Of a DNA stretch of 64,000 nucleotides, positions 1 to 9,400 are shown in pieces (positions within the stretch are counted from its first letter, which is position 1; each line of letters opens with the position of its first letter). Position numbers and translations under genes: made by a program. Below the pieces are notes generated by a model that had not been told where the DNA came from, did not search any database, and saw only the letters and a list, made by a program, of their open reading frames with translations. The DNA is from Parabacteroides sp. PH5-46 (lineage in GTDB: Bacteria; Bacteroidota; Bacteroidia; Bacteroidales; Tannerellaceae). The stretch spans positions 1-64,000 of the forward strand of contig NZ_JARXXA010000019.1 of assembly GCF_029892785.1 (NCBI RefSeq), in the 5' to 3' direction.

Positions 1-80
1 AATAAATACAAACAAAAAATTGCCTATATCATTTTACGGATACAGACAATTTTATTAAGTGAAAAACTTAAAGCCGCTTT

Positions 81-137
81 TTAAGGGGTGACTATATAAA
101 GTCCTGCTATTGTATATAGTATCTTTTTCATATCCAT
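81..137 (-). pseudogene. Possible truncated start of a secreted protein gene
   Basis: An 18-codon reading frame begins with ATG directly after the stop codon of the DUF3575 gene (138-140). It reads MDMKKILYTIAGLYIVTP and then meets TAA at 81-83. The N-terminus (Lys-Lys followed by a hydrophobic run) resembles the start of a signal peptide, and the position fits the next gene of an operon. I see no continuing frame in the remaining 80 bases. It may be a broken gene, a gene interrupted by a sequencing error, or chance. Confidence 0.25.
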
Positions 138-725
138 TTATTTGATGATGTAGATTAAGGATATTCCCGCTTTGGTAGGTCCAAAATAGTTTTTGGTAAA
201 ATCGCCGATTTTCTCGGCGCATTTCTCACAAGGATACTTGGCATGATCGAGGTAGGCGTACCCTACGCCGACAGTTGCTTCTATGCTCCAGCGCTTATTG
301 AGGATCCACTGGTAGCCGTAGGAGATACCTGCGCCGTAGAGGTAACCCTCGTAGCGGTTTTCATTGAGGCCGAACATTTTCAGTCCTCCGACATTGTAGC
401 CTGCCACATGCGCATGCAAGCCCATGAAGTGACCCATGAAGCGCTGGCAGAACCAGTAACGAGCTTCAGGCTGTATGGCCCAATGCTTGAGTTTGCGGTT
501 CTTGGAGAACTCCCAGGGGTTGTAATTTACAGGTAGTTCCAGCGTCCACTTAGGAGCTAGCCCGATTTCGAGGCCGAGGTTCAGCGTCGTTGTCGCATCA
601 TACAGTAAGTTCGACTTCAGGGCCACATCCTGTGATTTAGTAAAGGGTGAGAAAAATGTCAGCATGGCAAACGCCACGACAGTCTTTTTTATCCATCCAA
701 CGGTTATACAATTCTCTGTTTTCAT
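138..725 (-). CDS. DUF3575 family secreted protein, fimbrial-locus type
   Basis: The protein has about 195 residues with an N-terminal signal-like segment (VVAFAMLTFFSPF) followed by a DUF3575-type body rich in aromatic residues (KSNLLYDATTTLNLGLEIGL, ARYWF, GAGISYGYQW). DUF3575 proteins look like small outer-membrane beta-barrels and in Bacteroidales are common in Mfa/FimA-like fimbriae operons; that is family knowledge. The frame also opens with TTG at 728, but the ATG at 725 is the likelier start. Only about 50 bp separate this start from the left inverted site of the putative invertible segment, so its promoter should lie inside or beyond that segment. The rest of the operon would lie left of the window. 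The exact function is unknown. Confidence 0.75.
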   Translation of the reverse strand: MKTENCITVGWIKKTVVAFAMLTFFSPFTKSQDVALKSNLLYDATTTLNLGLEIGLAPKWTLELPVNYNPWEFSKNRKLKHWAIQPEARYWFCQRFMGHFMGLHAHVAGYNVGGLKMFGLNENRYEGYLYGAGISYGYQWILNKRWSIEATVGVGYAYLDHAKYPCEKCAEKIGDFTKNYFGPTKAGISLIYIIK

Positions 726-775
726 CAATGTTAGTCTTCTGTTTTTTTAGTCTTCTCCCTTTATTTTTGCACTAC

Positions 776-796
776 CTATCACTTAGTGAGTGACAG
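776..796 (+). repeat. Left inverted repeat of putative invertible segment
   Basis: 21-bp imperfect palindrome with outer arms CTATCACT and AGTGACAG around the 5-bp centre TAGTG. It matches the reverse complement of 1423-1443 at 18 of 21 positions. Confidence 0.65.
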
Positions 797-1310
797 CAGA
801 CTGGATTTATGAAAATGTAAGTGTCTAGATCTATAGTAATTGCAAAACTTATTTACATAATTTCATAAAAAGGTGAAACATTTTTACAAACAGGAGGCGC
901 TGGAAAGTGCTGTAAAATCCGTATCAGACTGTAATAAAAAAGCCCGTTTGGAAGATTGAAGGAATAGGCTTTAAAAGAGTGGAATTTGTAAACATTTTAT
1001 AAACAATCTAATAATCTATCAGTTAGATTTGTTTTTCAACGATTATTGTCTTGGCTGGAGAAGGAGAGAGGTATTTCTATTGAAAACGCATTAGGTTTAG
1101 TAAACCCACATAAAAGCCAAAGACAAGAGCGTTTAATGGATTCGAATCCGAATAAAGTCCGTTCTTTTACCGCATTTTTAGGTCTTTGCCCGCTACATGG
1201 GGCTTGTAAGTGATATGTCTTCGATGCCGATATGGCATAGATAATCCGACCGGACAATTTTTGTTTGTCTGCCCGGCTTCCGGTGTATATTTTCCAGCCT
1301 ATATTATATG

Positions 1311-1347
1311 TATATTCACAAATTAACTGATGATAATTGTGAATATA
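1311..1347. repeat. Perfect 11-bp inverted repeat inside the segment
   Basis: Arms TATATTCACAA (1311-1321) and TTGTGAATATA (1337-1347) are perfectly complementary around a 15-nt loop. There is no U-run typical of a terminator, so an operator for a regulator or an mRNA hairpin is more likely. It lies within the putative invertible segment and would flip with it. Confidence 0.5.
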
Positions 1348-1422
1348 TTGAGGGGAATTAAGTATTTCCGGCGAATTTAAATGGTGGATATTTGCAGAAA
1401 CTTACTGGTTTTTCTTTCTTTT

Positions 1423-1443
1423 CTGCCACTCGCTAAGTGACAG
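1423..1443 (-). repeat. Right inverted repeat of putative invertible segment
   Basis: 21-bp site with arms CTGCCACT and AGTGACAG around CGCTA. Read on the minus strand it gives the same arm-centre order as the left site, with centre TAGCG. It lies 102 bp downstream of the recombinase stop codon. Confidence 0.65.
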
Positions 1444-1545
1444 ATTTGTTGATAAATAGTCAGATACTGCAAATATATATAAAAATCGCCATTCTTTTCT
1501 TATCTTTTCCTGGAAAATATAAATTAACTTAAATATTCTATTCTT

Positions 1546-2796
1546 TTATATGGCCTGTTCGATGGCTTTAGCTACCGTTTCGTTGGCCTCGTCGAGCACA
1601 CTTCTGTCGAAAGAGGCCAGGTAGATGCGGGTAGTTGCCTCGGAAGTATGTCCGAGGGCTTCGCTGATAACCGCCAGCGGCAGGTTCGCCCCTTTGGCTA
1701 TGGATGCCCAGGTGTGACGTGCCACATGGGTAGTGAGCTTGCTTTTCAAGCCAAGGAACTGTGAGATTTCCCCCAGTTTCTGGTTTTGTTTCCGTAGGCC
1801 GCTCTCATACTGTAGCCGGGGGGATACATCCTTCCGGGTGATGATGGGTAGGAGGTAAGGACTTTCTTCGGTAAGCGGTTGGAATATTTCCAGTATTGAC
1901 TTTAGTTGTGAGTTCACTTTCAGTTCGATCCGTTGTCCGGTCTTCATCCGCTTGTATGATATGACATTGTTCTGCAAGTCTTCTTTTTTCAGGAAGGCCA
2001 TATCTACGTACGACATACCTCTGGCATGAAAGCTAAAAAGGAACATAAGGAGTGCTTGCTGTAGGTGGAAAGGAAGTCCGGTGGGCTCTGAAGGCTGCGA
2101 CTTAAATTCCACCTTATCAAGCAGACCCATCTCTTTTTTGCCCAGGGCGCGCTTTGGGGTGGTGGCATTTCCTGTATATACATCACGAAAGGGCGGTATA
2201 CCGTGTGCCTGGAAGAGACCTTCTGCTGAAGCCTTGTTGTAGATGGCCCGCAGATTACGCATATAGAATGAAATGCTGTTGCGTGCAAGCTTTTCTTCTG
2301 TTAGCTGTGACTCAAAGTCTTTCATCAGCAGAGGGGTCATGGCGTCAAAGGTCATCCGGGGTTTCTTACTGAAGTTGATAAACCTATCCAGTACGGTCTG
2401 GTAGGCTCTGGCAGTACGTATCTGTTCTTTTTTCAGTAGTCCTTCAACTAATTTGTTGGTATAATCTGCCAGGCTGATCTTTTCTTTATGCAGCCTGTAG
2501 GCAGCAGCCACTTTGGCAGCATCGGGTGTACCTTCCCTTTCGAGCTGTAAGGCAGTAGATTCAACAAAGTATCGATCGCTTTCCAGCTCTACTCTTGCCC
2601 ATGCCAGGTGTGCGGATCGGTCTCCTCCGGCGGTCTGGGGGATAATCATCTGCCTCTTTAGATCCCACTCATGGGGATACAGTTGGATACGGGTTGATAC
2701 ATTGTACGTGGTACGTTTACTGATAATGCGTACAAAAAGACGAGAAGCACGGCCATCCACGCTGGAGTCGCGCAACATAAATTTTACAGAGGTCAT
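1546..2796 (-). CDS. Tyrosine-type site-specific recombinase
   Basis: The 416-residue protein has the Bacteroidota integrase layout: an N-terminal arm-binding domain (about 1-90), a SAM-like core-binding domain (about 105-205) and a C-terminal catalytic domain. The catalytic set is visible: Arg259 (HARGMSY), Lys286, His357-x-x-Arg360 (THVARHTW), His383 (LGHTS) and Tyr392 (TRIYLASF). Enzymes of this type cut and rejoin DNA through a 3'-phosphotyrosine, and in Bacteroides relatives many act as invertases on nearby promoter segments. It starts at ATG 2796 behind a good promoter and is transcribed toward the inverted sites at 1423 and 776. No prophage or conjugative genes are visible nearby, so an invertase role is more likely than element mobility. 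Confidence 0.93.
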   Translation of the reverse strand: MTSVKFMLRDSSVDGRASRLFVRIISKRTTYNVSTRIQLYPHEWDLKRQMIIPQTAGGDRSAHLAWARVELESDRYFVESTALQLEREGTPDAAKVAAAYRLHKEKISLADYTNKLVEGLLKKEQIRTARAYQTVLDRFINFSKKPRMTFDAMTPLLMKDFESQLTEEKLARNSISFYMRNLRAIYNKASAEGLFQAHGIPPFRDVYTGNATTPKRALGKKEMGLLDKVEFKSQPSEPTGLPFHLQQALLMFLFSFHARGMSYVDMAFLKKEDLQNNVISYKRMKTGQRIELKVNSQLKSILEIFQPLTEESPYLLPIITRKDVSPRLQYESGLRKQNQKLGEISQFLGLKSKLTTHVARHTWASIAKGANLPLAVISEALGHTSEATTRIYLASFDRSVLDEANETVAKAIEQAI

Positions 2797-2861
2797 CTTA
2801 TCTTTCTTAAAAGGTTAAAAAATAATTAAGTCTACTAAGAATTAGTTATTGAATATGGCGG

Positions 2862-2894
2862 CAAAAGTATAAAAAAAACACGAAAAATTGCAAA
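2862..2894 (-). promoter_or_regulatory. Promoter of the recombinase gene
   Basis: On the minus strand a -33 TTTG (2894-2891) is followed after 21 bp by the -7 box TACTTTTG (2869-2862). Both match the Bacteroidota sigma-factor consensus, and the predicted start lies about 60 bp upstream of the recombinase ATG. Confidence 0.7.
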
Positions 2895-3197
2895 TTGTCA
2901 AAATGTTAATTTACCCCTTGCTTGCAGGCCGTATTTAGAGCTGAAGCAGGCTTTGCTTGTAAAGAGGGCGTTTATTTAACAGTTTGGCTTTGTTGTTTTG
3001 CAAACTGCAGCACGCAGAACGGAACACGCAGTACGCATTTTTAAACATTTTTCGTTCACTATTCTATATTCTTTATTTTAAACCTGTCTTTTTGTTATTT
3101 CAAAAAGAATAGCTTTTTTGGGTGGATTTTGTGTTAAAAAGTGCTTCATTTTGTATATTTCAGCCATTCGGTTTTTGACTTGGCCGGAATAGTTAAA

Positions 3198-3285
3198 AAA
3201 TCATTTGGATGAATCTCCGAAATCATTTGGATCAATAGGGGATTTTAATTGGATGATTTACTGAAATCATTAAGATAAAATGGAG
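3198..3285. repeat. 22-bp periodic repeat array 1 (four units)
   Basis: The motif AAATCATTTGGAT recurs at exactly 22-bp steps: 3198 and 3220 are identical, 3242 is ATTTTAATTGGAT, and 3264 is AAATCATTAAGAT. The 765-bp gap between the recombinase (2796) and the DUF4105 gene (3563) otherwise holds the recombinase promoter, the DUF4105 promoter and AT-rich sequence. Repeated ACGCAG words lie at about 3006-3038. I see no gene in the gap. Confidence 0.75.
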
Positions 3286-3502
3286 AAAAGTGGGTGTTTT
3301 TACCAAATATCTGTTAAATATCGCTCGATATATATTAAAAAACCTTTTATTTTTTATTTTTTCGGAGGTTTTGAATAAAAGTAAAGTTAGTGGAAAGTGG
3401 TGTTTTGTGTAATTATGTGATAATATAAGGTAATTTAACATCAAAAAGACATAGTTATTGCTCCCTCTCTAAGGGGGAATGAGGGGTGAAGAATGATAAA
3501 CC

Positions 3503-3537
3503 TTTTGTTGTACTTCGGAAGAAAGGCACTATTTTTG
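3503..3537 (+). promoter_or_regulatory. Promoter of the DUF4105-phosphatase-secA operon
   Basis: A TTTTGTTG stretch (3503-3510) serves as the -33 element and TATTTTTG (3530-3537) as the -7 box, with 19 bp between them. The ATG at 3563 lies about 20 bp beyond the expected transcription start. Confidence 0.65.
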
Positions 3538-3562
3538 TAGGTTGTAAATTAAAGATGGTTTG

Positions 3563-4759
3563 ATGAGAAGAGTAGCATTATTATATCTGGCGATTGTTCT
3601 TGCGCTTCCGCTGTCGGCTCAAATAAAGTTGAGTGATCAGGCGTGGATTAGTTTGCTGACTTGTTCACCTTCCGAAGAGGCGATATTCACTGTCTATGGG
3701 CATACAGCCATACGGGTGTGTGATCCGGCAGCAAATATGGATGCTGTCTTTAATTATGGAATGTTTGATTTCAGCAAACCTAATTTTATTTACCGTTTTG
3801 CGAAAGGGGAGACGGATTACCGCTTGGCGGTGGCGCACTTTAAACGTTTTCTGGCAGATTATGCGATGCGGGGAAGTAGCGTTACAGAGCAGGTTTTGAA
3901 CCTGTTGCCGGAAGAACGGGCACGGATTTGGGAGGCATTGGTGATTAATGCTGAGCCGGAGAATGCCGTGTACAGATATAATTTCTTTTACGATAATTGC
4001 GCTACCCGCCCGGTTGCCATCGTTGAGAAGTATGTAGAGGGCGAAGTGGTATATAATCATCAGCCAAAGCCTCAGACATTTCGTCAGTTGATTAACGATT
4101 GTGCCCGAAACAAACCCTGGCTGATTTTTGGTACGGAGCTGGCACTGGGTAGTCCGACGGATAAGATTGCTACGCCGCATGAAGAATTATTTCTGCCTTT
4201 ATACCTGGAAGCGGCTTTTGATAAGGCGACTGTCAAATCGCCGGACGGAACGGAGCGGAAGTTGGTTTCCCAAACGAATATACTGGCAGAGGAAGTCCCC
4301 GAAGAAATAGAAAAGGAATTTTTCACCCCTTTAGTTTGTAGTCTGCTTTTTCTGGCTGTTATGTTGTTACTTACCTGGCTGGAATGGCGTAAGAAAAGCT
4401 ACTATCGCTGGCTGGATTGCCTGTTGTTTCTTATCGCGGGAATAGCTGGGGTTATTATCTTTTTCCTGGCTTTTGTGTCGGAACATCCGGCTACCTGGCC
4501 CAACTGGCTGGTTCTTTGGTTGCATCCGTTCCATTTGGCTGCAGTGGTCTTATTTGCTGTAAAAAAGTTTAATAAGGCCGCATATTACTATCATTTTATT
4601 AACTTTGCGGCGCTTACGCTGATGCTGCTGGGCTGGTACTTCATTCCGCAACATCTGAATACGGCATTCATCTTTTTAGTGGCGGGCTTTTGGCTAAGGT
4701 CGGCCGTGTACCTGAGAAGGGAAAAGGTGAAAAAAGCTTTGAAACAAGAGAATAAATGA
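3563..4759 (+). CDS. Lnb/DUF4105 N-terminal domain membrane protein
   Basis: The 398-residue protein has a signal peptide (cleavage near LSAQ20), then a periplasmic DUF4105 (Lnb N-terminal) domain to about residue 250, then several membrane segments from about 256 to 385. Conserved family motifs are visible: GHTAIRV (His47) and YDNCATR (Cys146), the presumed catalytic His-Cys pair. The domain is related to the Lnb lipoprotein acyltransferases; the actual substrate here is not shown. TTG at 3560 directly precedes ATG 3563, and ATG is the better start. The stop overlaps the start of the phosphatase-like gene (ATGA, 4756-4759), so the two are likely translated together. Confidence 0.8.
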   Translation: MRRVALLYLAIVLALPLSAQIKLSDQAWISLLTCSPSEEAIFTVYGHTAIRVCDPAANMDAVFNYGMFDFSKPNFIYRFAKGETDYRLAVAHFKRFLADYAMRGSSVTEQVLNLLPEERARIWEALVINAEPENAVYRYNFFYDNCATRPVAIVEKYVEGEVVYNHQPKPQTFRQLINDCARNKPWLIFGTELALGSPTDKIATPHEELFLPLYLEAAFDKATVKSPDGTERKLVSQTNILAEEVPEEIEKEFFTPLVCSLLFLAVMLLLTWLEWRKKSYYRWLDCLLFLIAGIAGVIIFFLAFVSEHPATWPNWLVLWLHPFHLAAVVLFAVKKFNKAAYYYHFINFAALTLMLLGWYFIPQHLNTAFIFLVAGFWLRSAVYLRREKVKKALKQENK

Positions 4760-6339
4760 GGAAAATACTAACATCGCTCATTGCAATACTGGCCGTTACC
4801 AGTCTGGAAGCACAACAGGTACCTAAACTGGTTGTGTGTATTACGGTAGACCAGTTGCGGGGAGATTATGTCGAATATTTCTATAATACCTTTGGTGAAG
4901 GGGGATTTAAACGTCTGCTGAATGAGGGTCTTGTCTATAAGAATATTCGTTTTGAGTTTTCAAATATAGACCAGGCAACCGCTTTTGCTACGCTATTTAC
5001 AGGCTCTAATCCCTGTTTTAACGGTATATCCGGTGAAAAGGTTTACGACTTTAACCGAGAGCAGGAGAAGTCGGTTTTGCATGATGCTAATTACATCGGA
5101 AACTATACGCGGGATAACTATTCACCCAGAAAACTGTATGCTTCAACAATCGGCGATGAGTTAAAAATAGCCTCCAAAGGGCGGAGCGACGTATATGCTA
5201 TTGCTCCGGACGCGGAAAGTGCCATATTGTCAGCAGGGAATGCAGCGAATGGTGCCTTCTGGATTGACAATATAAACGGGAAATGGGCTACTACTACCTA
5301 TTATAAAGGCGTTCCCTGGTATATAGATCGCTACAATAACGGACAGGAATCTTTGCCGGTACGGCTGGATAAGCTGGTATGGACTCCTTCGCTAGCGCTC
5401 ACGAAGTTTGATGCATTCCCTTATATAACGGATGAAAGCTCTTATCGTTATACATTTAATGAGAATCAGAGAAATTGCTATCCCGATCTGAAAACCTCTC
5501 CTTTTGTAAATGCAGAGGTAAATAAACTGGCTTTTCAGTTTCTGGAATATGGCGGCTTTGGTTCGCGTTCATGTCCGGATATGCTCTCTGTTACCTATTA
5601 TGCGGGTAATTTTAACCGATTGAAGGATAGAGAGTATTCTCGTGAAATACAGGATACTTACTACCAACTGGATAAAGATATTGAGAAGCTACTGGACTTT
5701 ATCGACAAGAAGGTAGGCCTACGCAATACGCTTGTTGTATTTACCGGTTCGGGATATTACAAGAGCGTTGAAGATTATCCGGAAGGAGTTCAGTTGAACG
5801 GAGGCGATTTTTATCCGAAGCGTTGCCTGGCTTTGCTGAATATGTATCTGATGCAGATATACGGACAAAAGCAATGGGTGACAGGATATTATAACGGACA
5901 GATATTCTTGAACCGAAAAGTAATAGAGGACGAAAAACAGGCGCTGGAGAGTGTTCAGAATAAGGCTGCCGAATTTGTTGCCCAGTTTTCAGGTGTGCAG
6001 TCTGTCATTACGGATTGCGCCTTAAGGAATGGCGAATGGAATGAAGGAACGGCCAAGTTTCGTAACGGGACACACTATCTGGGACGGGGTGATTTGATTA
6101 TCGAATTGCAACCCGGCTGGCGGGTGAATAATGAGGTGCCCGGCGAAAAAGTAAAAATGGTACGTCACAATGCCGTTGTAACCCCTTTGATTTTTATGGG
6201 TAACGGCTTGAAGCCTAAACATATTTACCGTGAAGTAAAAGCAACGGAAGTGGCACCGTCTGTCACGCATATACTCAGGATTCGTCCGCCGAATGCTGCT
6301 ACAGAGCTACCGCTTTGGGAATTGAAAGTTGAAAACTAA
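4756..6339 (+). CDS. PafA-like phosphatase homologue, probably inactive
   Basis: The 527-residue exported protein (signal ending near LEAQQ) has the overall fold markers of Bacteroidota PafA-like alkaline phosphatases: [10 protein letters not shown] at the start, [14 protein letters not shown] in the middle, and [15 protein letters not shown] at the end. The metal and nucleophile motifs are degraded. Where active relatives have NTxTxPGHA, this protein has NIDQATAFA. The ADHG-type motif reads FTGSGYY, and the DYxGH motif reads YYAGNFN. Only Asp32 of the metal set is obvious. It is therefore probably a pseudoenzyme with a binding or structural role. It overlaps the DUF4105 gene by 4 nt and precedes secA by 68 bp. 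Loss of activity is inferred from motifs only. Confidence 0.8.
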   Translation: MRKILTSLIAILAVTSLEAQQVPKLVVCITVDQLRGDYVEYFYNTFGEGGFKRLLNEGLVYKNIRFEFSNIDQATAFATLFTGSNPCFNGISGEKVYDFNREQEKSVLHDANYIGNYTRDNYSPRKLYASTIGDELKIASKGRSDVYAIAPDAESAILSAGNAANGAFWIDNINGKWATTTYYKGVPWYIDRYNNGQESLPVRLDKLVWTPSLALTKFDAFPYITDESSYRYTFNENQRNCYPDLKTSPFVNAEVNKLAFQFLEYGGFGSRSCPDMLSVTYYAGNFNRLKDREYSREIQDTYYQLDKDIEKLLDFIDKKVGLRNTLVVFTGSGYYKSVEDYPEGVQLNGGDFYPKRCLALLNMYLMQIYGQKQWVTGYYNGQIFLNRKVIEDEKQALESVQNKAAEFVAQFSGVQSVITDCALRNGEWNEGTAKFRNGTHYLGRGDLIIELQPGWRVNNEVPGEKVKMVRHNAVVTPLIFMGNGLKPKHIYREVKATEVAPSVTHILRIRPPNAATELPLWELKVEN

Positions 6340-6398
6340 ATATTCAATTCCCGCAAACTCACAGAGAATTATCGAATTTCAATTTTCAATTTTCAATT
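6317..6398 (+). promoter_or_regulatory. Alternative hairpins in the secA leader
   Basis: The end of the phosphatase-like gene can form two mutually exclusive stems. One pairs GGGAATTGAA (6317-6326) with TTCAATTCCC (6343-6352), 10 bp perfect. The other pairs 6320-6335 with TTTTCAATTTTCAATT (6383-6398), 16 bp with one G-U-type mismatch. The second stem ends 9 nt before the secA ATG, so it could mask the ribosome site. A regulatory role is inferred. Confidence 0.4.
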
Positions 6399-6407
6399 AA
6401 AGATAAA

Positions 6408-9400
6408 ATGGGATTTAATGAGTTTATGACAAAGCTGTTCGGCAATAAGTCGCAGCGTGACCTTAAAGAAATCGACCCGTATGTAAAGAAAATAAAGGAT
6501 GTATATCCTTCTATAGAAGTACTATCCAATGATGACTTACGTGCAAAAACCGACGAGATAAGAAAACGGATTAGCGATTATGTTGCTGAAGATCGTGCCA
6601 AAGTAGAAGAACTTCGCAAAAATATAGAAGAAAAAGAGCTGGAGGAACGGGAAGCCATTTGGGCGGAAGTAGACAAGATCGAAAAGGAGATTACCGAAAA
6701 AATGGAAATCGTACTGGAAGAATGTCTGCCTGAAGTATTTTCTATTGTAAAGGATACAGCCCGCCGTTTTACCCAGAATGAAGAGATTGTAGTAACAGCC
6801 AATCAGTTCGACCGTGACCTGGCAGCAAAACATGACTTTGTTCGCATAGAAGACGATAAGGCAATCTATCAGAACCATTGGGTAGCTGGTGGTAATGAGA
6901 TTACCTGGGATATGATTCACTACGATGTGCAGTTATTCGGAGGAGTAGTGTTACACAAAGGTAAGATTGCGGAAATGGCAACCGGTGAAGGTAAGACATT
7001 GGTGGCTACCTTGCCGGTGTTCCTGAATGCACTGACCGGTAATGGCGTACATGTAGTAACAGTGAACGACTACCTGTCTAAGCGTGACTCGGAATGGATG
7101 GGACCTTTATATATGTTCCACGGACTTTCCGTAGACTGTATAGATAGACACCAGCCCAACTCGGACGCCCGCCGGATGGCATATAATGCCGATATTACTT
7201 TCGGGACAAATAATGAGTTTGGCTTCGACTATCTGCGCGATAATATGGCAATTAGTCCGAATGACCTGGTGCAACGCAAGCATAATTATGCCATTGTCGA
7301 TGAGGTTGACTCCGTATTAATAGATGATGCCCGTACGCCATTAATTATTTCAGGACCTATCCCACGAGGCGAAGAACAGCTGTTTGAGCAATTCCGCCCG
7401 AATGTAGAAGTAGTGGTAAATGCCCAACGGAATCTGACAAACAAACTGCTGACCGACGCTAAGCAAAAACTGGCCAGTGACGATTCCAAAGTGCAGGAAG
7501 AAGGAAGCCTTCTTTTATACCGTTCATTCAAGGGACACCCGAAATATAAACCGCTGATCAAGTTCCTGAGCGAGCCGGGAATCAAAGCTGCTATGTTAAA
7601 AACAGAAGCTTTCTATATGGCCGAAAACATGCGTAATATGCATCTGGTTACGGATGAACTATATTATGTAATAGATGAAAAGAATAACAGCATTGAACTG
7701 ACAGATAAAGGGATCGATTTGCTGACAGGTAAATCGGACGACCCGCATTTCTTTGTCTTGCCGGATATCGCTTCCGAGTTGTCACAGTTGGACAACATGA
7801 CAGGCTCTGAAGATGAAAAGCAGGCCAAGAAGGATGAAATACTGGCTAATTATTCCGTGAAGAGCGAACGGGTACATACCATTAACCAATTATTGAAAGC
7901 CTATACCCTGTTTGAAAAGGATGATGAATATGTGGTAATGGACAACAAAGTAATGATTGTAGACGAGCAGACCGGACGTATCATGGATGGTCGTCGTTAC
8001 TCAGACGGCTTGCATCAGGCTATCGAAGCAAAGGAACGTGTGAAGGTGGAAGCTGCCACACAGACGTTTGCTACCATTACTTTGCAGAACTATTTCCGTA
8101 TGTATCATAAGCTGTCGGGTATGACCGGTACGGCTGAAACAGAAGCAGGAGAGTTCTGGGATATCTATAAACTGGATGTTGTGGTAATCCCGACGAACAG
8201 GCCGATTGCGCGTGCGGATATGAATGACCGTATCTACAAGACCAAGCGCGAGAAGTATAATGCCGTTATTGAGGAAATTAATGACCTTGTATCAGCCGGA
8301 CGTCCTGTGTTGGTTGGTACTACTTCGGTTGAGATTTCTGAATTGTTGAGCCGTATGTTGACCATGCGCAAGATTGCTCATAATGTGTTGAATGCGAAAC
8401 TGCACCAACGCGAAGCCGAAATCGTAGCCCAGGCAGGACAAAAAGGTATGGTAACCATTGCTACCAATATGGCCGGTCGTGGTACGGACATTAAGCTGTC
8501 GGCAGAAGTGAAGGAAGCCGGAGGTTTGGCCATTATAGGTACCGAACGCCATGAAAGCCGCCGGGTAGACCGCCAGTTACGCGGACGTGCCGGACGCCAA
8601 GGAGACCCGGGTTCTTCCGTGTTCTTTGTTTCGCTGGAAGATGATCTGATGCGTCTGTTTGCCTCCGAAAAGATTGCCGGACTGATGGATAGGATGGGCT
8701 TCAAGGAAGGCGAAGTATTGGAACACAGTATGCTGAGCAAATCGGTAGAACGCGCCCAGAAGAAGGTGGAAGAAAACAACTTTGGTATCCGTAAGCGTTT
8801 GCTGGAGTATGACGACGTGATGAACTCACAACGTAATGTAATCTATACCCGTCGCCGCCATGCACTGATGGGAGAACGTATCGGTCTGGATGTATTGAAT
8901 ACGATTTACGACAATACCACCTCTATTGTAGAGCAGCATGCGGACAACATGGATTATGAAGGCTTCAAGCTGGAACTGTTCCGCACCTTCGCCATGGAAA
9001 GCCCGTTCAACGAAGAAGAATTCAAAGAATTGAAAGCTGCCCAATTAACCGATAAGCTATTTGACGAAGCCTTGAAAAACTTCAAACGCAGAATGGATCG
9101 TTTAGTGCAGGTGGCTAATCCGGTTATCAAACAGGTATACGAAACACAAGGTGCTCAATATGAAAATATTCTGATACCTATTACAGACGGTAAGCGAATG
9201 TATAATATTGCTTGCAACTTGAAAGAAGCCTACGAAACGGAGAGTAAAGCTATTTCTAAAGCCTTCCAGAAATCGATAGTGCTTCACACCATTGACGAAT
9301 CCTGGAAAGAGCATTTGCGTGAGATGGATGAATTACGCCACTCCGTGCAAAATGCCAGCTACGAAAATAAAGATCCTCTATTGATCTATAAGCTGGAATC

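Larger units (their letters stand above)
776..1443. promoter_or_regulatory. Putative invertible promoter segment (phase switch)
   Basis: Two 21-bp sites bound 626 bp that hold no convincing gene. The left site is 776-796 and the right is 1423-1443. In inverted orientation they match at 18 of 21 positions; in direct orientation at 15 of 21. Each is an imperfect palindrome with arms CTRYCACT and AGTGACAG around a 5-bp centre (TAGTG on the left; CGCTA on the right, which is TAGCG when inverted). This is the layout of a tyrosine-recombinase core site. A tyrosine recombinase gene lies 100 bp to the right and a DUF3575 gene 50 bp to the left. A -7-like box TAGATTTG (1024-1031, + strand) points away from DUF3575 in this orientation and would point at it after inversion. 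Inversion itself is inferred. Confidence 0.6.

Noticed and set aside
1036-1257. 73-codon minus-strand frame inside the putative invertible segment
   Set aside because: No recognisable domain, unusual composition, no upstream promoter; it overlaps no conserved context and looks like a chance frame.
1546-2796. Recombinase as part of a prophage or conjugative transposon
   Set aside because: No phage, plasmid or transfer genes lie within the window and no flanking tRNA attachment site is seen; the inverted sites beside it favour an invertase.
3232-3444. 70-codon minus-strand frame
   Set aside because: Very AT-rich, overlaps the 22-bp array, no homology I can recognise.
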